Assembly: GCA_016191555.1 (NCBI GenBank)
Contig: JACPVX010000041.1
Span: 1-64,000 of the forward strand
Origin: Bacteroidota bacterium
Lineage (GTDB): Bacteria > Bacteroidota > Bacteroidia > Cytophagales > Cyclobacteriaceae
DNA length: 64,000 nt
Direction of reading: 5' to 3'
Part shown: piece by piece, positions 34,237 to 42,385 of the stretch
Layout of the letters: every line of letters begins with the position of its first letter
How positions within the stretch are numbered: position 1 is the first letter of the stretch
Made by a program: the position numbers and the translations under genes
Notes under the pieces: model-generated
What the model was told of the DNA's origin: nothing
The model's database searches: none
What the model saw: only the letters and a program-made list of their open reading frames with translations

Positions 34237-34638
34237 ATGATAAGTTCTATACCTGAAAGTGTCGATGCATATATCAGCACTTTCCCTCCTGATACGAAGG
34301 CCAAACTACAAACCTTGCGCGAGTGCATTCGCAAAGCGGCACCCAAGGCCGAAGAAATCATCAGCTACCGCATGCCAGCTTACCGCTATCATGGTGTGCT
34401 GGTTTATTTTGCCGGTTATAAAAACCATATTGGCTTTTATCCTACCGGCTCAGGAGTCCAAGAGTTTAAGAAAGAACTTTCCGTTTACAAAGGTGGCAAC
34501 GGATCTGTACAGTTTCCAATCGATCAGCCGATACCAACAACGCTGGTAGCGCGAATTGTTAAATTTCGTTTGAAAGAAAATGAAAGCAAGCTTGTGTTAA
34601 AGTCTAAAAGCAAAGCAAAACCCAAAACAAAAAAATAA
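34237..34638 (+). CDS. DUF1801 domain protein (YdhG-like)
   Basis: A 133-residue DUF1801 protein with the motif EIISYRMPAYRYHGVLVYFAGYKNHIGFYPTG (split here) and a Lys-rich tail. Members of this family are reported iron-binding chaperones or are unknown. It is a second copy of the family in this region (the other is at 32318-32665), with low identity by eye. DoxX follows 23 nt downstream. Confidence 0.87.
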   Translation: MISSIPESVDAYISTFPPDTKAKLQTLRECIRKAAPKAEEIISYRMPAYRYHGVLVYFAGYKNHIGFYPTGSGVQEFKKELSVYKGGNGSVQFPIDQPIPTTLVARIVKFRLKENESKLVLKSKSKAKPKTKK

Positions 34639-34661
34639 TATCTAACATCAACCAACTCATT

Positions 34662-35033
34662 ATGCTTAAACCAAAAACATGGTATTGGATTCTCACGGTA
34701 CTATTTGCCGGAATGATGCTCTTCTCTTCCGTGCCTAATATTTTACAGGAAGAAGAAGCGGTGCAGTTTATCACACATCTTGGCTATCCGGTTTATTTTA
34801 TTGTATTCATTGGGATTGCCAAAACATTGGGTGCAATTGCGATTCTACTACCCGGCTTTCCACGGATTAAAGAATGGGCCTATGCCGGTTTAATTTTCGA
34901 TTTAGTAGCGGCCGTTTATTCCATGATTGCTGTAGAAGGATTTCAACCACAGATGAGTTTTATGATTCTTCCATTTGGACTGGCTATCGGTTCGTATGTG
35001 CTATACCATAAAACATCAGCCCGTGGTAAATAA
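34662..35033 (+). CDS. DoxX family membrane protein
   Basis: A 123-residue protein with four transmembrane helices (about 10-30, 43-68, 76-95, 103-118). The pattern (FAGMMLFSSVPNIL, GYPVYFIVFIGIAKTLGAIAIL) is typical of DoxX-like proteins, an uncharacterised group often linked to thiol redox. It overlaps the start of the VOC gene. A second DoxX lies in the cassette near 62935. Confidence 0.87.
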   Translation: MLKPKTWYWILTVLFAGMMLFSSVPNILQEEEAVQFITHLGYPVYFIVFIGIAKTLGAIAILLPGFPRIKEWAYAGLIFDLVAAVYSMIAVEGFQPQMSFMILPFGLAIGSYVLYHKTSARGK

Positions 35034-35868
35034 CAAAATCTATTCATGTCTTTGGTTTGATGGCCAGGCCAAAGCAGCAGCCGATTTCTACTGCACACTT
35101 TTTCAAAATGCCAAAGTAACAGTGGATACGCCCATGGTTGTGAACTTTGAAATTGAAGGGCAGAAGTTCATGGGGCTCAATGGCGGCCCTCATTTCAAAT
35201 TAAACCCTTCGGCTTCATTATTTGTAATCAGTGAGTCCGATCAGGAAATTGAGAAGCTATGGTCTGCCTTGAGTCAAGGAGGGCAGGTGATGATGCCACT
35301 CGGGGTTTATGACTGGAGCGAAAAATATTTTTTCGTTCAGGATCAGTTTGGTGTTTCGTGGCAAGTGATGAAGGGGAAATATAGTGACGCGAATCAGAAG
35401 ATATGCTCATTGTTACTTTTTACAGGTTCGAAATTTGGAAAAGCGGAAGAAGCTGTAAAATATTATACAAGTTTGTTTCCTCTGTCATCCATTCAGGGAA
35501 TTTTGCTTTATCAGGAAAATGAAATTGCTCCAGGAAAAGTTAAGCACTCGCAATTTATTTTAAATGAGAAAGTAATGATGGCGATGGACGGACCCGGTGA
35601 GCATGCTTTTCAATTTAACGAAGCATTTTCTTTTGTAGTGGAGTGCGAATCTCAAAAGGAAATTGATTTTTATTGGAACCAATTAACAGAAGGTGGGCAG
35701 GAGAGTCGCTGTGGATGGTTGAAAGATAAGTTTGGCGTGTCATGGCAAATCATTCCTAACAATCTGGGGATGCTGATGAGTGGAAGTGACCCAGCTAAAT
35801 CGAAGCGTGTGATGCAAGCGCTTATGACGATGAACAAACTAGATATGGCTGCACTTGAGAATGCTTGA
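35023..35868 (+). CDS. Tandem VOC (PhnB-like) family protein
   Basis: About 281 residues forming two consecutive PhnB/VOC-type domains, each with the pattern PCLWFDGQAKAAADFYCTLF and a FGVSWQ end motif (FGVSWQVM at about 110; FGVSWQIIP near 240). Family members bind metals or metabolites; the substrate is unknown. I start at GTG 35023, which places a normal MVNNKIYSCLWF opening and overlaps the DoxX stop codon, implying coupling. ATG 34996 is the alternative. Confidence 0.85.
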   Translation: MVNNKIYSCLWFDGQAKAAADFYCTLFQNAKVTVDTPMVVNFEIEGQKFMGLNGGPHFKLNPSASLFVISESDQEIEKLWSALSQGGQVMMPLGVYDWSEKYFFVQDQFGVSWQVMKGKYSDANQKICSLLLFTGSKFGKAEEAVKYYTSLFPLSSIQGILLYQENEIAPGKVKHSQFILNEKVMMAMDGPGEHAFQFNEAFSFVVECESQKEIDFYWNQLTEGGQESRCGWLKDKFGVSWQIIPNNLGMLMSGSDPAKSKRVMQALMTMNKLDMAALENA

Positions 35869-35920
35869 TCATTAGTAACCTGATGATGAAATCCAAAAAA
35901 TCATATTTAACAATCTAGTT

Positions 35921-36334
35921 ATGACAACAACCATTACTATTGAAGCGACCATTACGGCATCCATCGAAAAAGTATGGAAGTGCTGGACAGAACCGGAACA
36001 TATCACGAAATGGAATTTTGCATCTGATGATTGGTGCGCTCCCTCAGCAATCAATGATCTAAAGGCAGGCGGAAATTTTTCTTTTCGCATGGAAGCTAAA
36101 GACGGCAGCTTTGGTTTTGATTTTGGTGGTGTGTACGATGAGGTTATACCACATCAGAAAATTGCTTACACCATTGGTGATGGAAGAAAGGTGTCCATTG
36201 ACTTTTCGCAACAAGGCAACAGTTGCCGAGTGGTTGAAAGATTCGAAGCAGAATCTGTGCATCCGGTAGAAATGCAGCAAGCCGGGTGGCAAGCTATTCT
36301 CAATAATTTCAAAAAGCACGTAGAATCACTCTAA
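35921..36334 (+). CDS. SRPBCC family protein (AHSA1-like)
   Basis: A 137-residue hydrophobic-cavity protein of the SRPBCC superfamily (AHSA1 group). Signature segments: IEATITASIEKVWKCWTEPEHI, KWNFASDDW and ERFEAESVHPVEMQQAGWQAIL (split here). It may bind a ligand or act as a polyketide-cyclase-like fold; no reaction is predictable. It sits 52 nt downstream of the VOC gene and 7 nt before another VOC gene. Confidence 0.87.
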   Translation: MTTTITIEATITASIEKVWKCWTEPEHITKWNFASDDWCAPSAINDLKAGGNFSFRMEAKDGSFGFDFGGVYDEVIPHQKIAYTIGDGRKVSIDFSQQGNSCRVVERFEAESVHPVEMQQAGWQAILNNFKKHVESL

Positions 36335-36341
36335 AAAGATT

Positions 36342-36749
36342 ATGGCTTCGAAGCTATTTGTGAACCTCCCCGTTAAGCATCTTTCGCGATCGATGCAATT
36401 CTTCTCAGAACTCGGATTTCAATTCAATCCGCAATTCACAGATGAAAAAGCTGCCTGTATGATTATTGGTGAGAATATTTATGCGATGCTCTTAACGGAG
36501 CCTTTTTTTCAGACCTTCACGAAAAAAGAAATCTGCAATGCCAAAACACATACCGAAGTTTTATTGGCTATCGATGCCAGCAGCCGCGAAGAAGTGAAAG
36601 CCATGGTCGACAAAGCCATTAAAGCCGGTGGCACCCATTACATGGATGCACAAGATCATGGCTGGATGTATCAACATAGCTTTGCCGATCTGGATGGGCA
36701 TCAATGGGAAATACTTTATATGGACGAGGCAGCGCTAGGGCAGGTGTAA
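36342..36749 (+). CDS. VOC family protein (glyoxalase/bleomycin resistance-like)
   Basis: A 135-residue single-domain VOC protein: FVNLPVKHLSRSMQFFSELGF opens it, then ENIYAMLLTEPFF and the closing FADLDGHQWEILYMD. The family includes glyoxalases and antibiotic-binding proteins; substrate unknown. It ends the small-protein cassette, 7 nt after the SRPBCC gene. Confidence 0.87.
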   Translation: MASKLFVNLPVKHLSRSMQFFSELGFQFNPQFTDEKAACMIIGENIYAMLLTEPFFQTFTKKEICNAKTHTEVLLAIDASSREEVKAMVDKAIKAGGTHYMDAQDHGWMYQHSFADLDGHQWEILYMDEAALGQV

Positions 36750-36814
36750 CTCAGATTTTGTCAACATGTGATCGCATTTATTTTGAATCACTAGAAAAGT
36801 AAAATTCAAAAAAC

Positions 36815-36822
36815 TACATTTG
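36815..36822 (+). promoter_or_regulatory. -7 box TACATTTG of the M20 peptidase gene
   Basis: A perfect TAnnTTTG match on the plus strand, 20 nt before the start codon at 36843. No good -33 element at the normal distance. Confidence 0.45.
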
Positions 36823-36842
36823 AAGGGTATCTAAACTATTGT

Positions 36843-38156
36843 ATGAAACTCTTCTCTATCTTCCTGATTGCATTCTCATTTAACATCACGGCCTTCGCGC
36901 AGCTTTCCAAAACAGAAAAAAAGATTGCCCAATCAGTGGATGCACACCAAAAAGAAGCACTTCATCTCTTAGAAGAAGTGGTAAACATCAACAGTGGCTC
37001 CATGAACTTTGAAGGGGTTTACAAAGTGAGCCAAATCTTCAAAGCTCAACTGGATGCATTGGGATTTCAAACACGCTGGGTCGATGGCAAACCATTTGGT
37101 CGTTCTGGTCACTTGGTGGCTGAACACAAAGGTAAAGCAAATGGAAAAACACTTTTACTAATTGGGCACTTAGATACTGTATTCGAGTTATCAAGTCCGT
37201 TTCAAAAATTTACGTTTGTCAACGACTCCACCATTACCGGGCCGGGCGTTGGCGATATGAAAGGTGGCGATGTGGTGATTATCGAAGCGCTTCGCTCACT
37301 AAAGGAAGTAGGGTTACTTTCAACGATGAATATTATTGTGGTGATGACAGGCGATGAAGAGTTGAGTGGTAAACCGCTGAGCTTGGCGCGACATGATTTA
37401 ATCGAAGCGGCCAAAGCCGCTGACATCGCTATTGGTTTTGAAGATGGTGCAGGCGATCCGCGCACAGCGGTGATTTCGAGACGCAGCTCTTCGAACTGGT
37501 CGCTGAAAATAAGCGGTGTGCCAGCACACTCATCACAAATCTTTACCGAAAAAATTGGAGCGGGTGCGATCTACGAAGCGGCACGGATCATCAATAGTTT
37601 TTATGAAACCCTTTCCACAGAACCCAACCTCACCTTCAACCCGGGTGTCATTTTAGGAGGCAACTCTGTGAATCATGAAAAAGAAATGGACGGAGGCACG
37701 GCTTACGGAAAAGGAAACATCGTAGCGAAAGAAGTAGTGGTAACGGGAGATATCCGGGCGATGTCTCCGGAGCAATTAAAGAAAACTCAAGAAACGATGC
37801 TAGCCATTGTATCGCAACATCGTCCGATGACACAAGCCGAAATTACGTTTGGAGAAGGTTATCCTCCCCTCGCTCCCACCGAGGGAAACAAATTATTGCT
37901 CAGTCAATTCAACCAAGTGAGTAAAGATTTGGGCTATGGCGAAGTGGTGGCGGTGCATCCTCGCAAAGCGGGTGCTGCTGATATTTCGTTTACAGCCGAA
38001 TATGTGGAGATGGCTATTGACGGGCTCGGTTTGCGTTCAACCGGTGGGCACACGGTCAACGAAGCAGCCGATCCGCGTAGTATTTCCATGCAAGCAAAAC
38101 GTGCAGCCATTCTGTTCTATAGGCTTACGCAACAAAAGATTTCAACCGGAAAATAA
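36843..38156 (+). CDS. Exported M20 family metallopeptidase (glutamate carboxypeptidase-like)
   Basis: A 437-residue secreted zinc exopeptidase. Signal peptide 1-20; zinc and catalytic candidates are His109 (IGHLDTVF), Asp138 (GPGVGDMKGG), Glu172/Glu173 (GDEELSG) and the C-terminal His in GGHTVNEA. A dimerisation domain lies in the middle (about 200-320). The pattern resembles the CPG2/glutamate carboxypeptidase group, which removes C-terminal residues from peptides or folates. Transcribed alone, followed by the tetR gene. Confidence 0.9.
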   Translation: MKLFSIFLIAFSFNITAFAQLSKTEKKIAQSVDAHQKEALHLLEEVVNINSGSMNFEGVYKVSQIFKAQLDALGFQTRWVDGKPFGRSGHLVAEHKGKANGKTLLLIGHLDTVFELSSPFQKFTFVNDSTITGPGVGDMKGGDVVIIEALRSLKEVGLLSTMNIIVVMTGDEELSGKPLSLARHDLIEAAKAADIAIGFEDGAGDPRTAVISRRSSSNWSLKISGVPAHSSQIFTEKIGAGAIYEAARIINSFYETLSTEPNLTFNPGVILGGNSVNHEKEMDGGTAYGKGNIVAKEVVVTGDIRAMSPEQLKKTQETMLAIVSQHRPMTQAEITFGEGYPPLAPTEGNKLLLSQFNQVSKDLGYGEVVAVHPRKAGAADISFTAEYVEMAIDGLGLRSTGGHTVNEAADPRSISMQAKRAAILFYRLTQQKISTGK

Positions 38157-38204
38157 ATTTTAATCCTAACTCAAAATATATTTTCATAAGCCACGTCACT
38201 TTAA

Positions 38205-38223
38205 GTGAATGAATATTCATTTA
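38205..38223 (+). promoter_or_regulatory. TetR operator within the tetR promoter
   Basis: The 19-mer GTGAATGAATATTCATTTA contains a perfect 14-bp palindrome, AATGAATATTCATT (38208-38221). It sits directly before the TATATTTG -7 box (38222-38229) and overlaps its first two bases, so repressor binding should block tetR transcription. An inverted copy with 18/19 identity is at 38823-38841. Confidence 0.75.
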
Positions 38224-38229
38224 TATTTG
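38222..38229 (+). promoter_or_regulatory. -7 box TATATTTG of the tetR gene
   Basis: A perfect TAnnTTTG element, 4 nt before the tetR start codon. A weak TTTA (-33 position) lies 18 nt upstream. The adjacent operator palindrome supports autoregulation. Confidence 0.6.
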
Positions 38230-38233
38230 CACG

Positions 38234-38809
38234 ATGGCACGCCCAAAAGACGACAGCAAGATTCCAGCGATTTACGAAGCTACCCTGCGGCTCGTGTTAG
38301 AAACCGGCTTCAATGGTTTAAAAATGGCCGATGTCGCGCGTGAAGCGAAATTAGCAACCGGCACGCTTTACATCTACTTCAAAAACAAAGAGGTACTTAT
38401 AAACGAGTTGTATTTCTATCTGAAAAAAAACAAAGTGACACAGATGATGTCGGTGTCCGATCCAACGGACTCATTTCAGGTGGCGTTTAAAAAACTATGG
38501 TGGAATTACTTCACAATCAGTTTGAATGAGCCGGAACGAATGAAATTCATAGAACAATTTACCCATACCAGCTACCTGACTAAAAAGACCAAACAACAAG
38601 GCGACTTGCTATTAAAACCTCTGGAAGTTTTTCTGGCCGATGGAATTAAGCAAGGGATTATTAAAAAGCTTCCGGTGGCATTGGTGCTTAGTCAACTGAT
38701 GGGACCTATCATCGAAATTGTAAAACTACACTACGATGGCTCGTTGAAAATAAATTCGGCCCTCAAAGAAGAACTCTTTGCCATGGCCTGGGCCAGCATT
38801 CGAAAATAA
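38234..38809 (+). CDS. TetR/AcrR family transcriptional repressor
   Basis: A 191-residue TetR-type regulator. The HTH (about 10-55) has the family pattern ATLRLVLETGFNGLKMADVAREAKLATGTLYIYFKNKEVL (split here). The all-helical C-terminal domain (about 60-190) is the ligand-binding part; ligand unknown. It probably represses its own gene and the SDR gene downstream, since matching operators precede both. Confidence 0.93.
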   Translation: MARPKDDSKIPAIYEATLRLVLETGFNGLKMADVAREAKLATGTLYIYFKNKEVLINELYFYLKKNKVTQMMSVSDPTDSFQVAFKKLWWNYFTISLNEPERMKFIEQFTHTSYLTKKTKQQGDLLLKPLEVFLADGIKQGIIKKLPVALVLSQLMGPIIEIVKLHYDGSLKINSALKEELFAMAWASIRK

Positions 38810-38822
38810 TTTTTTTCTCTAT

Positions 38823-38841
38823 TAAATGAATATTTATTCAC
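38823..38841 (-). promoter_or_regulatory. Second TetR operator, before the SDR gene
   Basis: TAAATGAATATTTATTCAC matches the reverse complement of the tetR operator at 18 of 19 positions; the one difference breaks perfect symmetry. It lies 16 nt before the SDR start codon. Inference: the same TetR protein controls the SDR gene. Confidence 0.65.
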
Positions 38842-38857
38842 TCATCAAACAAACCCT

Positions 38858-39673
38858 ATGAAAAAAACTGTTATCATCACCGGAAGCTCATCCGGAATTG
38901 GCAAAGCAGCCGCCATCTATTTTAGTCAGCAAGGCTGGAATGTAGCTGCCACCATGCGCACGCCAGAAAAAGAAACCGTCCTGAGCAAATTACCCGATGT
39001 GAAACTCTACGCACTCGATGTAACCCAAAGCGAAAGTATCCGCCATGCTTTGGAAACGATTCAAAAAGATTTTGGTACCATTGACGTGGTTGTAAACAAT
39101 GCCGGCTTCGGAGCCGATGGTGTTTTTGAATCGATGAGCGATGAATTCATTGAAAAGCAATTTGATACGAATGTGTTTGGATTAATGCGTGTAACACGCG
39201 AGGCAGTGAAAATCATGCGTTCACAGAAGAAAGGTACCATCGTACAAATTGCGAGTGTGGGTGGTCGTGTAGCCTTTCCATTGTATAGTATCTATCACGG
39301 CACTAAATGGGCAGTAGAAGGTTTTACAGAATCACTTCAATACGAGGTAGCACCATTTAATATCCGCCTGAAACTAATTGAGCCGGGTGCAATCAAGACA
39401 GAATTCTACGGTAGGAGTCGCGCGTTTATGAAACCCGACTACACCAACGACTACAATGAATTTGTAAAAAAATGTGAAGCGGTGAGTATGGATGCCGGTG
39501 ACAAAGGTGCTTCCGCAGAATCCGTGGCGCGAGTAATTTTCAAGGCAGCGAACGACTCTTCTAAAAAAATGCGCTACCCGATTGCGTTTCCTGCCAATCT
39601 TTTGTTACCACTCAAACGCCTGCTACCAGAGACGTGGTTTTTCTGGATGGTACGACAATCGTACAAACTCTAA
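38858..39673 (+). CDS. Short-chain dehydrogenase/reductase (SDR)
   Basis: A 271-residue NAD(P)-dependent oxidoreductase. Cofactor motif TGSSSGIG at 8-15, NNAG at 80-83, catalytic Ser133, Tyr146 and Lys150 (YHGTK). The opening GxxxGIG and following basic region (MRTPEKE) suggest NADP preference. Substrate unknown. It lies 49 nt downstream of tetR and is likely derepressed by the same signal. Confidence 0.93.
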   Translation: MKKTVIITGSSSGIGKAAAIYFSQQGWNVAATMRTPEKETVLSKLPDVKLYALDVTQSESIRHALETIQKDFGTIDVVVNNAGFGADGVFESMSDEFIEKQFDTNVFGLMRVTREAVKIMRSQKKGTIVQIASVGGRVAFPLYSIYHGTKWAVEGFTESLQYEVAPFNIRLKLIEPGAIKTEFYGRSRAFMKPDYTNDYNEFVKKCEAVSMDAGDKGASAESVARVIFKAANDSSKKMRYPIAFPANLLLPLKRLLPETWFFWMVRQSYKL

Positions 39674-39684
39674 ATTGTTATAGT

Positions 39685-40134
39685 ATGAATACAATTTTCA
39701 ATCCAGACCAATTGCTGAAACTTAAGCAGCGCATCACAGGTCTTTCCAGCAGCAGTAAAAGAAAGTGGGGCACCATGACAGTTGATGAAATGTTGGTGCA
39801 TTGCAAGACACAACTTCAACTGGCGCTGGGCGAAATTCCATCCGCACCGCAAGGTTCGGCATTGATGCGGACAGTCTTGGTAAAATGGATTTCCTTCTCT
39901 GCACTGCCTTGGCCCAAAGGATCGATGACACCGAATGAAATGAATAAGGATAGGAATTCATTTCAATTGAAAGATATTGAAACTGAAAAACGTGAATTGA
40001 TCTCTTACTTAGATAAAGTAATAATCGCCACTGGTTTGTTTCCGCATCCATTTTTCGGTTCGCTTTCGCGGAAAGAGTGGGGCCAACTCATTTACAAACA
40101 CATTGATCATCACTTGCAACAATTTAATCGCTAG
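39685..40134 (+). CDS. DUF1569 domain protein
   Basis: A 150-residue soluble protein of the DUF1569 family. Family motifs KWGTMTVDEMLVHCKTQLQLALGE and FGSLSRKEWGQLIYKHIDHHLQQF are present (split here); the His positions suggest a DinB-like metal-binding four-helix fold. The start at 39685 is chosen over an in-frame ATG within the SDR gene. It is 11 nt downstream of the SDR gene and may share its transcript. Confidence 0.85.
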   Translation: MNTIFNPDQLLKLKQRITGLSSSSKRKWGTMTVDEMLVHCKTQLQLALGEIPSAPQGSALMRTVLVKWISFSALPWPKGSMTPNEMNKDRNSFQLKDIETEKRELISYLDKVIIATGLFPHPFFGSLSRKEWGQLIYKHIDHHLQQFNR

Positions 40135-40137
40135 CGT

Positions 40138-40626
40138 ATGGACTTTATTAAAACCTACTTCACTGCCGAAAAAAACGAAAGTCTGATTTTCATTCTTTTC
40201 GGAATTCTTACGATTGGCTTCTCCGTCTATGCGCTGGTAAAATGGGGCGATAGCTTCTATCGCGGGTTTGGTATTCCCGCTATTCTGATTGGGATCATTC
40301 AGATGGTAGTGGGTAGCACCGTTTACTTTCGCACGGATAAGCAAATCATACAAGTAGGAACCCAGTATCAGCAAGATAAAGCCGCTTTCAAAAAAGCAGA
40401 GGGGCCGCGCATGGAAACTGTGATGAAAAACTTCTCGATCTACAAAGTAGCGGAAGTAGCTTTTGTTGTGGTTGGGTTGTTGCTCATATTCTTTGCTAAA
40501 TCTCAAGAGTTTTGGTTAGGGATTGGCGTGGGCATGCTTTTACAGGGTGCACTCATGCTCACAGCGGATATTTTTGCGGAACGAAGGGGCAGAGAATACA
40601 TTCATTCGATCGAAAGCGTTTCCTGA
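40138..40626 (+). CDS. Small membrane protein of unknown function
   Basis: A 162-residue protein with four transmembrane helices (about 16-36, 45-62, 105-123, 128-147) and a charged cytoplasmic loop between the second and third (TDKQIIQVGTQYQQDKAAFKK). It starts 3 nt after the DUF1569 stop codon. I do not recognise a named family. It may be the last gene of the tetR-SDR operon. Confidence 0.72.
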   Translation: MDFIKTYFTAEKNESLIFILFGILTIGFSVYALVKWGDSFYRGFGIPAILIGIIQMVVGSTVYFRTDKQIIQVGTQYQQDKAAFKKAEGPRMETVMKNFSIYKVAEVAFVVVGLLLIFFAKSQEFWLGIGVGMLLQGALMLTADIFAERRGREYIHSIESVS

Positions 40627-40689
40627 GTTACCAAAACTCGTTGCGTTAAAACTCGATTTGAAGTTGTTGAAAGTAAGACAGGTTGTTTT

Positions 40690-40805
40690 AATTAACCCGC
40701 ACTCCGGCCAGGGATAGCAGCGGAAATCCCACGCGCCTCGCGTGGATTGCAGCGGATAGCCCGGCCGAAGCAGCGGGGCTCCGTGCAGTGGGTGATGAGG
40801 GGCCG
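40690..40805. repeat. GC-rich palindromic intergenic element (REP-like)
   Basis: Between convergent genes there is an unusually GC-rich block. CCACGCG-CCT-CGCGTGG (40729-40745) is a perfect 7-bp hairpin. On each side is a related arm: GGGATAGCAGCGGAAATCC (40711-40729) and TGGATTGCAGCGGATAGCC (40743-40761), which match at most positions in direct orientation, and both ends carry CCGGCC. From memory, GCAGCGGATAGCCC-type elements recur in intergenic DNA of Bacteroidota, but I cannot confirm that here. It may also help terminate both convergent transcripts. Confidence 0.6.
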
Positions 40806-40823
40806 CATAATAAAATTGAAACC

Positions 40824-42278
40824 CTACATTCTCAATTGACCTGACTTTTTTCTGCGACTGATAACAAAAGCCCGAATGATGAAACTCACAGTGAGCAAAA
40901 TGCAGAGCCACCCAAACCAATCGCCCCACTTAGAATAAATGGTTTCAATATGATAAACGGGTGCTTTCGCAAGAAGCGATGACGCTTTTCCATTTTCCAC
41001 GTTTGCTTCTGCTACCACCACACCGCGATAATCGCTTACGGTCAATCGCCCTTGACGACCCGCTCGCACAATGGTGTATCCGTTTTCCACACCGCGCATG
41101 ACGGCCATTCGCGAATGCAACCAACCATCTTGCACAAAATCCCACGCAGGCACAAAAAGTAAATCGACTTGTTGATACTCACGTAGCCATTCAGGAAAGT
41201 CCATGTCTTTGCAAATGGCCATGCCACCGGCAAAGGGGACTTGTTTTAAAAATCCAACCGTATTGCCTTGCTCAAAGTCGCCTTCGAAACCCTTCACGTG
41301 AAATCGTTTCTGATATTCCTGAATGGAACCATTCGGAGAAATGAATTCTACTAAATTTAATCGTGACGATTTCTTGTGAACAGCAATACCGCCAATGATG
41401 GTCGTTTGTGTTTGTTGTGCGGTACCTTTTAAAACGGTGAGCAACGAATCTTTGCTACCCTCACGCATCGTAAATATCTTTTCCGGAAACAATACATACT
41501 GTGCGCCTTGCTTCGCCAGTAATTCAATCTGTTGCTGGTATTGTTGGATTATTCGTTCGCGCATGCGTGAAGGGCTAGCATCCACTTGATATAAATCTTC
41601 AGAAGCACTTGTGATTCCCACCACTACTTCTTTGGTGTCCTTCGGCTGAATCGAACGAACTATGCCAAACACAAATGCGCTGATTAATACAAAACCTGAA
41701 ATACTTACTAATTTCAATTGTGCCTTACGCTGATTGCGGAAATACACAAGCAATGCAAGTGCTGACGGGAACAGCGAAGCGATGAAGACAATTCCCCAAA
41801 TACCGGTGACCGATGCGAGTTGAATGATTGTTACATAATTGGATTGCGTGTATGCAAGACTTCCTGCTGTGCCATCGACAGGATTGTTGAAAATCAAAAA
41901 TTCAAACGAAGCGGCAATGACAGGAAATGCAAGCACCGACCAAGGGCTTTGACTTTTCAAAACAATCCAGCGATTGAGCAAAATTGAAAGTCCAAAAATG
42001 AATGGAGGCAGCACCGTGATAATGATAATGGGCACCACAGGCATCAACACCATCAGAAAAGGAATCCAACTCAAACGACCCAAGAGGTAAGCTAACCACG
42101 CGCATAAAAAAGAGATACGACCGGAGGTTTGGAGCGAAATCCATAAGATGGGAAGTGGAGCAACCCAAATCAAGAAACCAAATTGACCGCTGATGTCTAT
42201 ACCAAAATACCAAAGGAGTCCTGACAGAATTGTGGCCACGGCCAGGGTAATTTTTGAAGGAGGTGATTGCTGGATCAT
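40824..42278 (-). CDS. Apolipoprotein N-acyltransferase-like membrane nitrilase
   Basis: A 484-residue protein with about six N-terminal membrane helices (to about 210) and a CN-hydrolase (nitrilase) domain (about 218-440), the architecture of Lnt. Active-site candidates are Glu266 (FPEKIF), Lys324 (YQKRFHV) and Cys356 (AICKDMDFP). True Lnt has YxKxHLVPFGE and an ICYE motif; here they read YQKRFHVKGFEG and ICKD, so it is a divergent member whose acyl-transfer role should not be assumed. Its last residues run as KSGQLRM. Confidence 0.8.
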   Translation of the reverse strand: MIQQSPPSKITLAVATILSGLLWYFGIDISGQFGFLIWVAPLPILWISLQTSGRISFLCAWLAYLLGRLSWIPFLMVLMPVVPIIIITVLPPFIFGLSILLNRWIVLKSQSPWSVLAFPVIAASFEFLIFNNPVDGTAGSLAYTQSNYVTIIQLASVTGIWGIVFIASLFPSALALLVYFRNQRKAQLKLVSISGFVLISAFVFGIVRSIQPKDTKEVVVGITSASEDLYQVDASPSRMRERIIQQYQQQIELLAKQGAQYVLFPEKIFTMREGSKDSLLTVLKGTAQQTQTTIIGGIAVHKKSSRLNLVEFISPNGSIQEYQKRFHVKGFEGDFEQGNTVGFLKQVPFAGGMAICKDMDFPEWLREYQQVDLLFVPAWDFVQDGWLHSRMAVMRGVENGYTIVRAGRQGRLTVSDYRGVVVAEANVENGKASSLLAKAPVYHIETIYSKWGDWFGWLCILLTVSFIIRAFVISRRKKSGQLRM

Positions 42279-42385
42279 CTGCGAATTGTTTTATTTCCCA
42301 TGAGTCACTGAAAATATGAAACTCATTGTTTCATCGTAAAGAACGAGAGCGGCCACTACTTAGCTGTTGATAAATGTCAAAAAAA

